DNA of 64,000 nt from Bradyrhizobium paxllaeri (GTDB taxonomy: Bacteria > Pseudomonadota > Alphaproteobacteria > Rhizobiales > Xanthobacteraceae). Shown one piece after another: positions 15,938-26,260 of the stretch; positions within the stretch are counted from its first letter, which is position 1; each line of letters starts with the position of its first letter. Made by a program: the position numbers and the translations under genes. Location: assembly GCF_001693515.2 (NCBI RefSeq), contig NZ_CP042968.1, positions 868,001-932,000 of the forward strand. The letters run 5' to 3'. Under the pieces are notes generated by a model. That model saw nothing but the letters and a program-made list of their open reading frames with translations. It had not been told where the DNA came from and did not search any database.

Positions 15938-16903
15938 TTATTCTGCCGCCGCGCGATCGCTCGCACGCAAAGCCAGGAAGCGTTCGGCCTCAAGCGCCGC
16001 CATGCAGCCGAGCCCGGCGGCCGTGACCGCCTGCCGGTAGGTTTCGTCAGCCACGTCGCCGGCAGCGAACAGGCCGGGGATCGAGGTGGCGGTCGAGTTC
16101 GACGCCACCTCGACATAGCCGGAGGGTTTCAGCTTGATCTGGCCCTTGACGAGGTCGGTTGCGGGTGCGTGACCGATGGCGATGAAGACGCCGTCCGCCG
16201 GCACTTCCGTACATGTGCCGGTCCTGACGTTCTTCAGCCGCACATGGGTGACCTTGCTCGGGTTCTCGGCGCCGAGGATCTCGTCGATCGCGGAGTCCCA
16301 CACCACCTTGATCTTCGGATTCTTGAACAGGCGGTCCTGCAGGATGCGCTCGGCGCGGAAATGATCGCGACGATGCACGATCGTCACTTGCGACGCGAAG
16401 TTGGTCAGGAACAGCGCCTCCTCGACCGCGGTGTTGCCGCCGCCGACCACGATCACTTCCTTGCCGCGGTAGAAGAAGCCGTCGCAGGTCGCGCAGGCCG
16501 AGACGCCAAAGCCCTTGAATTTTTCTTCCGAGGGGATGCCGAGCCAGCGCGCCTGCGCGCCGGTGGCGAGAACCACCGTCTCCGCCAGATAGACGTCGCC
16601 GCTGTCGCAGGTCAGGCGGAACGGCCGCTGCGCCAGTTCGAGCTTGGTGACGAGATCGGTGACGATCTTGGTGCCGACATGGGCCGCCTGCTTCTCCATC
16701 TGCTCCATCAGCCAAGGGCCCTGGATGACGTCGGCGAAGCCCGGATAGTTTTCCACGTCGGTGGTGATAGTGAGTTGTCCCCCCGGCTGGATGCCCTGGA
16801 TCAATACGGGTTCGAGCATCGCGCGCGCCGCGTAGATCGCCGCGGTGTAACCGGCGGGGCCGGAACCGATAATGACGACCTTGGCATGGATAGGCGCAGG
16901 CAT
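15938..16903 (-). CDS. trxB: Thioredoxin reductase (NADPH)
   Basis: A 321-residue flavoprotein with the FAD motif GSGPAGYTAA (13-22), the redox-active CATCDG (Cys137 and Cys140), the NADPH motif GGGNTAVEEA and the C-terminal GLFAAGDVAD segment. These features and the length are those of bacterial low-molecular-weight TrxB, which passes electrons from NADPH to thioredoxin in the cytoplasm. The neighbouring lysR gene downstream may be in the same transcript; an Lrp-type gene is divergent. Confidence 0.97.
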   Translation of the reverse strand: MPAPIHAKVVIIGSGPAGYTAAIYAARAMLEPVLIQGIQPGGQLTITTDVENYPGFADVIQGPWLMEQMEKQAAHVGTKIVTDLVTKLELAQRPFRLTCDSGDVYLAETVVLATGAQARWLGIPSEEKFKGFGVSACATCDGFFYRGKEVIVVGGGNTAVEEALFLTNFASQVTIVHRRDHFRAERILQDRLFKNPKIKVVWDSAIDEILGAENPSKVTHVRLKNVRTGTCTEVPADGVFIAIGHAPATDLVKGQIKLKPSGYVEVASNSTATSIPGLFAAGDVADETYRQAVTAAGLGCMAALEAERFLALRASDRAAAE

Positions 16904-17183
16904 CGGCGGATCCCTCTCTTATTCGGGGGTTTGTTTTGACTTGAGCAGAAAGCGCTCGGCAGGACGTCGCGGCGGCGCTGAAAGTGTCAAATCCAAGTCT
17001 AAGATATCTGGGTAGCTATGCAAGAATTGCAATTCATCCCAGCGAATTTTCCCCGGAACTGAAGTCACTTTTGCGAAATGTGGCGCTGCACGCGCAATAA
17101 AATTGCGCAAGCGGCGCGGCCTGGGCTAAAGAGTTGCCGGTAAGACCTGCCTAAGCGCAGCCAAATTAGGGAACCCGACGCGC

Positions 17184-17663
17184 GTGTCGAAGAATCTTGA
17201 CGAAATCGACCTCCGAATCCTTGCCGAGATCCAGGCGGATGGCCGAATCACCAACGTGGAACTGGCCAAACGGGTCGGCATCTCGCCACCTCCTTGTCTG
17301 CGCCGCGTCCGCACGCTGGAGGAGGAAGGTTACATCCAGGGCTACCGCGGCCTGCTCGATCCGCGCCGACTCGGCTTCGACGTCACCGTGTTCGCGTCCG
17401 TTCATCTGTCCAGCCAGGCGGATGCGGATTTGCGCGCGTTCGAGGATTTCGTCCGCGCCGAGCCGCTGGTGCGGGAATGCTGGATGCTGTCGGGCGAGGT
17501 CGACTTCATCCTCAAATGCGTCGCGCCCGACATGGCGACGTTCCAGGATTTCGTCACGCACCTGACCGCCGCGCCGCATGTACGCAATGTGCGGACGTCC
17601 CTGGTGCTGCACAATTCGAAATACGAAGCGGCGGTGCCGCTCGATGTGAAGGTCGCAGGGTGA
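17184..17663 (+). CDS. Lrp/AsnC-family transcriptional regulator
   Basis: A 159-residue protein starting at GTG 17184. The N-terminal winged helix-turn-helix contains LDEIDLRILAEIQADGRITNVELAKRVGIS (positions 4-33), then PPPCLRRVRTLEEEGYI. The C-terminal RAM domain (about 65-145) binds amino acids and sets oligomer state in this family. It is divergent from trxB with 280 bases between, a region rich in A and T near 17000-17060. The regulated genes are unknown. Confidence 0.93.
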   Translation: MSKNLDEIDLRILAEIQADGRITNVELAKRVGISPPPCLRRVRTLEEEGYIQGYRGLLDPRRLGFDVTVFASVHLSSQADADLRAFEDFVRAEPLVRECWMLSGEVDFILKCVAPDMATFQDFVTHLTAAPHVRNVRTSLVLHNSKYEAAVPLDVKVAG

Positions 17664-17672
17664 GGCTAAGAA

Positions 17673-17770
17673 TCATTCCGGGGCGCGTCGAAGACGCGAA
17701 CTCAGGTGCGCAATTGCGCACCTGAGAATCTCGAGCTTCCGCGTCGTGCTTACGCACGAACCCGGAATGA
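17673..17770. repeat. Dispersed palindromic repeat, TCATTCCGGGG type, with a 26-bp perfect palindrome
   Basis: Arms TCATTCCGGGG and CCCGGAATGA bound a 98-base element of the same family as 12818-12900 and 53945-54041. Positions 17701-17726 are a perfect 26-bp palindrome centred on CAATTG. It lies between convergent lrp and doxX genes and could act as a two-way terminator. Confidence 0.85.
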
Positions 17771-17781
17771 CGGCATTCAGC

Positions 17782-18195
17782 CTATTTCTTCCGTATCATC
17801 GCGTCGGCGCTGATCGGACCGCCGCCTGCGGTCGCCAGATAGAGACAGGCGAAGCAGAACAGGATCGCGGCGGTGCCGCCATTGAGTATCGGGTGAAAGA
17901 CCGGCGCGGCGGGCGCCTTGAACATGTGCCCGATGAAATAGGCGAACGCCATCTGGCCGGACAGGATGAATGCGCTGAGGCGCGTGAACAGGCCGATCAT
18001 CAACAGCGCGCCAAGCACGAGTTCGATCGTACCGGCCACCACGATCAGCGGCGGTATCTTTGCGAACATCGGTACGACCGGAAAACCGAGAATCTTGGCG
18101 ACACCGTACTGAAACAGCAGCAAGCCCGTGATGAAGCGAAGCAGGCTCAGCGCCTGCGGCTGCCACTTCGCGAGCAGTCTGTCGATTTGGTCCAT
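17782..18195 (-). CDS. DoxX-family membrane protein
   Basis: A 137-residue protein with four hydrophobic segments and the DoxX pattern: an early LLRFITGLLLFQYGVAKI, a central ELVLGALLMIGLFTRLSAF and a C-terminal FCFACLYLATAGGGPISAD. DoxX proteins are inner-membrane proteins of quinone- or thiol-related redox functions, mostly uncharacterised. It is a stand-alone gene. Confidence 0.9.
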   Translation of the reverse strand: MDQIDRLLAKWQPQALSLLRFITGLLLFQYGVAKILGFPVVPMFAKIPPLIVVAGTIELVLGALLMIGLFTRLSAFILSGQMAFAYFIGHMFKAPAAPVFHPILNGGTAAILFCFACLYLATAGGGPISADAMIRKK

Positions 18196-18507
18196 CTCAT
18201 CGTCCCCCTTTGTTTGGCACGCCAGAAACTAGCGTGACGAGATTACACGGTGTTGGCAGATCGCGTGTGATGCCGACACAACACCTTTGAATTTGAATCA
18301 TTCCCCGTCACCTCGCCGCTGCGCGACATTGTCGCTGATGCAACGCAGCAAGATGACGCCCCGGCAGACCGCGACGTTTAGTCCATCGCCGCGAAATGCC
18401 GGGTTTTTCCGCCGATCGACTTAGTTATAATCTATAAGTATTGCTTGGAGCGGATATTCAAAAATCCGCCGCGCCACCACTCACAATCCTGTCAGCGCGA
18501 CGGCAAC
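18196..18507. other. Intergenic region between doxX and greA
   Basis: About 310 bases. The stretch at 18420-18450 (TTAGTTATAATCTATAAGTATTGC) is unusually AT-rich for this genome and contains TATAAT, a possible promoter element of doxX on the minus strand or of an unannotated short RNA. I see no coding frame with a ribosome site. Confidence 0.4.
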
Positions 18508-18535
18508 AAAAAAGCCGCGTGGCAAACGCGGCTTT
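18508..18535 (-). terminator. Rho-independent terminator of greA
   Basis: Read on the minus strand, AAAGCCGCGT, loop TTGCC, ACGCGGCTTT followed by more T. It lies about 55 bases beyond the greA stop. Confidence 0.9.
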
Positions 18536-18589
18536 GTCGCAACAGTAACTTGCAGGTGACTACAGCATGATCCCCAGGCGGATCGCGCT

Positions 18590-19066
18590 TTAGCGCCACT
18601 CGACCTTGGTGATCTCGTAGGCCTTGGCGCCGCCCGGCGCCATCACTTCGACGGTCGTGCCCTTCTTCTTGCCGATCAGGGCGCGGGCGAGCGGCGAGGT
18701 GATGGAGATGCGGCCCTTCTTGGCGTCGGCCTCGACTTCGCCGACGATCTGCCACACCGCCTTCTTCTCGGTGTCCTCGTCGACCAGCGTGACGGTGGCG
18801 CCGAACTTGATGGTGTCGCCAGAGAGTTTCGAAATGTCGATCACGTCGGCGCGCGCGAGCTTGTCCTCGATCTCGGCGATGCGGCCTTCATTGTGCGACT
18901 GCTCTTCCTTGGCCGCGTGATATTCCGCGTTCTCGGAGAGGTCGCCATGCGAGCGCGCTTCCGCAATATGCTCGATGATGCGCGGACGCTCCACCGATTG
19001 GCGCTGCTTCAACTCGACCTCAAGCGCGGCATAGCCGCTCGCAGTCATCGGAACCTTGTCTACCAT
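18590..19066 (-). CDS. greA: Transcription elongation factor GreA
   Basis: A 158-residue protein, exactly the usual length, starting [20 protein letters not shown] at the ATG at 19066, preceded by GGAAGGACGGAAGA. The N-terminal coiled coil includes [18 protein letters not shown] with the acidic tip residues (D, E) that restore backtracked RNA polymerase by stimulating transcript cleavage. The C-terminal globular domain ends with [20 protein letters not shown]. It lies 213 bases downstream of carB on the same strand, an arrangement I regard as usual in alphaproteobacteria. Confidence 0.98.
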   Translation of the reverse strand: MVDKVPMTASGYAALEVELKQRQSVERPRIIEHIAEARSHGDLSENAEYHAAKEEQSHNEGRIAEIEDKLARADVIDISKLSGDTIKFGATVTLVDEDTEKKAVWQIVGEVEADAKKGRISITSPLARALIGKKKGTTVEVMAPGGAKAYEITKVEWR

Positions 19067-19279
19067 TCTTCCGTCCTTCCATCGCACGAGCCGCCCATTG
19101 CGCGGAACGCACGAGGTATTTCCTAGATTTTGATTCGGGCTTTCGTGGCCCGATAACGAGCCCGCCAGCCTATTAATTTCGGCCCCTTCAGGGGCCGATT
19201 CAACATCCAAACGAGCGGTGAGTTCCAGCCATACGGCTTTATTGCCAATCGTTTAGCGGGCATTCGCCCGGCCCAACGA

Positions 19280-22744
<3,465 letters not shown>

Positions 22745-23031
22745 CAGCTCTCAGACTGGATTTTGGGCACAAAAAAAGGGCGCGCAGCCGCGCGTCCCCT
22801 AAGCCAAGAGCGCGGGTCACCCTCGCGCGCGGGTGGTCTTTAGACCAGATTTTGCACCCGCGAAACCCCCAAAAACGGGCCATCAACGGGGAAATTCAGG
22901 GATTTGGCGCTCTGCGCGCTACGGCGGTCTGGGTCCGTCTACGCTTTCGCTACGCTCAAGCTACGCCGGACACGCTCCGACCTGACGGTCTCCGCGTGGC
23001 TCCGCCACGCGTAGCCCGTCAGGGTGAAGCG
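22745..23031. other. Intergenic region upstream of carB with a long nested hairpin
   Basis: This stretch must hold the carB promoter. At 22981-23023, CCTGACGG pairs with CCGTCAGG and encloses CGCGTGGC-TCC-GCCACGCG, giving a stable two-tier hairpin. It lies between carB and the tRNA-Cys-like gene on the minus strand and may be the tRNA terminator or processing structure. No T-run follows. Confidence 0.5.
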
Positions 23032-23107
23032 TGGAGGCCCGGCCTGGATTTGAACCAGGATAAAGAGCATTGCACTGCTCCCGCGTCGTCGCTTCCGCCA
23101 CCGGGCC
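23032..23107 (-). tRNA. tRNA-Cys-like gene (GCA) with a non-standard anticodon arm
   Basis: On the minus strand, 76 bases fold with a perfect acceptor stem GGCCCGG/CCGGGCC, discriminator T73 and encoded CCA, and a perfect T arm CCTGG-TTCAAAT-CCAGG. T73 with a GCA anticodon are cysteine identity features. The anticodon arm is odd: stem GAGCA/TGCTC closes a six-base loop GTGCAA instead of seven, and two G separate it from the D stem. The D loop (GAAGCGACGA) lacks the conserved G18-G19 pair. It may be a divergent but working tRNA-Cys or a decaying copy. Confidence 0.7.
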
Positions 23108-23187
23108 GCTTACATCATTACCGATCACGGCGCGGTGAACCATGCTTACCGCACTTTAGGGTTAACAACCTTAGGGCGTAGTAGGAT

Positions 23188-23892
23188 TCAACTGAGCTGG
23201 AGAGCGTGCCGGGCCACGAAGGTCATCCGCCAGGGGTTGTGGCCGATGTTCTGATGCGCGCGCGAGGTGGAAAAGCCGGCCCGGGCGAGCTTCTCAATCA
23301 TCTCCTTCTCGCCGTAGCGCTGCAGCCCGACGCGGGTGCGCAGTTGCCGATAGTCGGACAGCGCCGTGCTGGCGAGGCCATAGAGCGCGTCTTTCAGGAA
23401 GCCGTGGGCGCGTGCGAATTTCAGCAGCGCCAGCACGTCCCGGGCCATCCCGACTTCGGGCCGCAGGATGTCGCCCAGCACCAGTCGGCCATTGGGCTTC
23501 AACAGCCGGCGTATGACGGCAAACGCCGAATCCAGTTCATCCGGTGTCATGTATTGCGCGACCGAGTTCATGACGACGAGGTCGATCGAGCCCTCGCTCA
23601 TCGTCCGCAGTTCATCGAGCGAACGGACGCGGATCTTGGTGTTCGGCGCAAAGCGCGCGATCAGCCGGCCGCGGACGCCGGGCGCCGGCTCGGCCAGATA
23701 GAGCTTGGCACAGGCGTCCGCCACCCTGGCGGCCGACAGCGCCTCGCCGCAGGCATAGTCCAGCACGACGGCGTCGGGCGAGGCGATATAGCCGATGATG
23801 TCGCGCGCGATGACCTGGAAATGCAGGTCGCGATGCAGCTTGCTCGCATAAATCGTATGCGTTGAATCGTAATAGTCGATCCATTCATCCAT
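23188..23892 (-). CDS. SAM-dependent methyltransferase
   Basis: A 234-residue class I methyltransferase, start chosen at the ATG at 23892 (MDEWIDYYDST); six more residues are possible. The SAM-binding motif I is VVLDYACGEALS (about residues 42-53), followed by motif II-like YLAEP and the IDLVVMNSVAQYM motif. A C-terminal helical part includes RLVLGDILRPEVGMARDV. The substrate is unknown. It is divergent from dps, with 125 bases between. Confidence 0.88.
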   Translation of the reverse strand: MDEWIDYYDSTHTIYASKLHRDLHFQVIARDIIGYIASPDAVVLDYACGEALSAARVADACAKLYLAEPAPGVRGRLIARFAPNTKIRVRSLDELRTMSEGSIDLVVMNSVAQYMTPDELDSAFAVIRRLLKPNGRLVLGDILRPEVGMARDVLALLKFARAHGFLKDALYGLASTALSDYRQLRTRVGLQRYGEKEMIEKLARAGFSTSRAHQNIGHNPWRMTFVARHALQLS

Positions 23893-23929
23893 GCGCGCAA
23901 TGTCCCGCAAAACAGTAGGTTCCGGAGCC

Positions 23930-23954
23930 GGAACCAGCCTGAAAGTAATGCGTT
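23930..23954 (+). promoter_or_regulatory. EcfG-type (general stress) promoter of dps
   Basis: GGAAC at 23930-23934 and CGTT at 23951-23954 are separated by 16 bases, matching the GGAAC-N16/17-CGTT consensus of the alphaproteobacterial general-stress sigma factor EcfG. Transcription would start near 23960, about 57 bases before the dps start. The -35 half overlaps the symmetrical sequence GGTTCCGGAGCCGGAACC at 23919-23936. Confidence 0.75.
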
Positions 23955-24017
23955 AGGTCGTCCAGCGGCCAATGTCCACCCGCCGCCGGTTTCCGGTTCC
24001 TAACAGGAAGGTGCAAC

Positions 24018-24551
24018 GTGAGCAAAGCCAACAACAAATCCGACAAGGTATCCCCCGATCTCGATACACCGACCGACCTGGCGCCGGCCGCCGTCGAGAA
24101 GATTTCGGCGTCGCTCAATGTCCTGCTGGCGGACGCCTTTGCGCTCTATCTGAAGACCAAGAATTTCCACTGGCACGTCAGCGGCCGCCATTTCCGCGAC
24201 TATCATCTCCTGCTCGACGAGCAGTCGGCAGCGATTTACGGCACCACCGACCAGCTTGCCGAACGGGTGCGCAAGATCGGCGGCACAACAATTCGCTCGA
24301 TCGGACAGATCGGCAAGTTGCAGACCATCCAGGACAACAACGAGGCCTACGTGCCGGCGCGCCAGATGCTGCGCGAACTGATGGAAGACAACAAGAAGAT
24401 GGCGGCGGCGATGCGCAAGGCGCACAAGCTTGCCGACGACAATGAGGACAGGGGCACCGCGAGCCTGCTCGAACAGTTCATCGACGAGACCGAGCGCCGC
24501 ACCTGGTTCCTGTTCGAGGCCAGCCGCCAGGAAGGCGCCAACGCGGCGTAG
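24018..24551 (+). CDS. dps: Dps family DNA-binding ferritin-like protein
   Basis: A 177-residue protein starting at GTG 24018, with AGGAAGG correctly spaced. The four-helix ferritin fold carries the Dps ferroxidase residues in NFHWHVSGRHFRDYHLLLDEQ (His, Asp, Glu). The N terminus (about 28 residues) is lysine-containing and flexible, the part known to contact DNA in other Dps proteins. Dps dodecamers oxidise and store iron with hydrogen peroxide and compact DNA under stress. The EcfG-type promoter upstream agrees with stress and stationary-phase control. Confidence 0.95.
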   Translation: MSKANNKSDKVSPDLDTPTDLAPAAVEKISASLNVLLADAFALYLKTKNFHWHVSGRHFRDYHLLLDEQSAAIYGTTDQLAERVRKIGGTTIRSIGQIGKLQTIQDNNEAYVPARQMLRELMEDNKKMAAAMRKAHKLADDNEDRGTASLLEQFIDETERRTWFLFEASRQEGANAA

Positions 24552-24814
24552 GACGCAATTGCGATTTCGCGAGGCGCGCACAGCGCAGGGTCGGCCTTGC
24601 CATCCCTGCGGCCTGCGGCGTTTGCCTTCCGAAAGGACATTCCCGTCGCGTCACGGTCGGTTTTGACGGTGTAGCTTCGAACGAAGAAGCGGCGAATCGC
24701 CGACTGACGGACGGCGTATCTGGCTACGTTAGATACATGCTTAGCGAGAGATACAGCGAGGCATCGATCCGCTAAATCTCTTGAGAACGATCGAGCCGTC
24801 CGAGCCACCCGATC

Positions 24815-25909
24815 CTAATATTTTCTGACGATGGGTTTCGTTGTCGGAGGCGCGCCGGGCGCCGGCGGCGAGATCGCGAAGGTGACCCAGGCATTCCAGC
24901 CACTCGGACGATTCTCTGCAGCAAACTCTCCGTAAGCCTTGAGATTGAGATAGCCCTGCATGTCGCCGACCGGAAAAAGGAATCCGATCTGGGGACCGAC
25001 GCCAACCACCTGGGACTGGAAGCAGCCGACACGGTTGCCTGAACCGCTGTCGCAGCCGAGTTCTTTGTAGACATAGCCCACGAGGCCAACCATGACCTGC
25101 TTCGACAGGAACTGCGATGCACCCCAGTCGAAGTGCATGTCGACGCCGCTCTGATACTGCGTCGAAGGATTCTTGAAATTGTAGGTGAAGCCGAGCACGC
25201 CGGAGACCTCGTGGCCGGTCTGCGGATTGAAATAGGTATAGCCGCCGCCGGCGTCGATCGCGCCGTGTCCGATGCCAAGGTTTGACAAGCGCGTGGACTC
25301 GTAAGCGCCAACCGGGATATCGCCCGTGATGTAGGTCATGTAGTTGTGGACGCCGGCGTTCCAGCGCAATGCGAATTGCGGTATCAGATCCCCAAAGCCC
25401 CATGTCGTGTCGCTGAAAGTATCGGACCGCGAGAAGGGGATGTTGTTGCCGAGCGGGCCCGTGAGCACGCCGGACAAGGTCCCCGCCAGGCTGGTGCCGA
25501 CGACACCATACGCCCCTATGAGGGACACCGACGCCTGGCCGCCAAGTACCGGCGTCGAGAATACATAGGTCGGGATCACAAAGCCCAGATTGCCGGTGGC
25601 GTTGACGCTCAAATTCAGGTTTGCGTTCAAGGTAACGTTGGCCGGAACCCTGTTGAGCGAGAAGTTACGCGCACGCGCGACGTCGGCGCCGGCCGATACG
25701 GAGGTGTGGTAGTAGATATTCGCCAGCGACCAACCCGGCTGCTGCGGCGTGGCCGCGAGGCTTCCAAAGAAACCGGGGACCCAGAAGCTGATGCCGTTTT
25801 CATCGGCGCGTGCCACGCCGGGAAGGGCGGCCAGCATCGCAATCGACAGGCCGGCACCTGCATATTTGAGAAGGGCGCCGAGTGCTCGATTGAATGGTTC
25901 GTGTGCCAT
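24815..25909 (-). CDS. Outer-membrane SphA-like / phenol MetA-pathway-type transporter protein
   Basis: A 364-residue exported protein, start preferred at the ATG at 25909 (MAHEPFNRALGALL), with a signal peptide ending near ARA-DENG. The mature chain is rich in glycine and aromatic residues with alternating hydrophobic strands (SWSLANIYYHT-like, GGGYTYFNPQTGHEVSG, VGVGPQIGFLFPVG), the pattern of the SphA/MetA-pathway outer-membrane family, presumed hydrophobic-substrate channels. It is the third gene in a minus-strand series after a DUF1254 protein and an arylsulfatase, with gaps of 154 and 351 bases, so it may help import or export the same compound. Two cysteines (GCDSGSGNRVGC) could form a disulfide. 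Confidence 0.75.
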   Translation of the reverse strand: MAHEPFNRALGALLKYAGAGLSIAMLAALPGVARADENGISFWVPGFFGSLAATPQQPGWSLANIYYHTSVSAGADVARARNFSLNRVPANVTLNANLNLSVNATGNLGFVIPTYVFSTPVLGGQASVSLIGAYGVVGTSLAGTLSGVLTGPLGNNIPFSRSDTFSDTTWGFGDLIPQFALRWNAGVHNYMTYITGDIPVGAYESTRLSNLGIGHGAIDAGGGYTYFNPQTGHEVSGVLGFTYNFKNPSTQYQSGVDMHFDWGASQFLSKQVMVGLVGYVYKELGCDSGSGNRVGCFQSQVVGVGPQIGFLFPVGDMQGYLNLKAYGEFAAENRPSGWNAWVTFAISPPAPGAPPTTKPIVRKY

Positions 25910-26216
25910 CTGTTGCTCCCAATGCCCTGAGATCACAGTGATCAATCCGAGATTGACATAGATCGAATATCTCGTCGTAAGCCATCGCCCCGCGAAAACG
26001 GTCCAGATCGAAAATCCGTCGCGACTGTTGCGCTGAAGTCACGAGACTATCGCCTGCTATGCACGTCAACGGGCTTTGCGAAGGCGGCCCTGCGTCCGGC
26101 ATCGGCGGCGGATCAATGAAGCCCGCTGCGTGCCGGTGCGCGATTGTCCTTGATGCGACTGGCCGAAGACCGAAGCGTCCGGGCTCTAAGAAAGATGCTT
26201 TCTCGCACAACGATGA

Positions 26217-26247
26217 ATCTGCGGGCATCCTTTTGATGCCCGCAGAT
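26217..26247 (-). terminator. 13-bp perfect hairpin after the arylsulfatase gene
   Basis: ATCTGCGGGCATC at 26217-26229 and GATGCCCGCAGAT at 26235-26247 with a five-base loop. It lies 14 bases beyond the arylsulfatase stop. There is no long T-run, so it may slow polymerase or protect the mRNA 3' end rather than terminate by itself. The remaining part of 25910-26216 shows no gene. Confidence 0.65.
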
Positions 26248-26260
26248 CAATTGGATTGGG

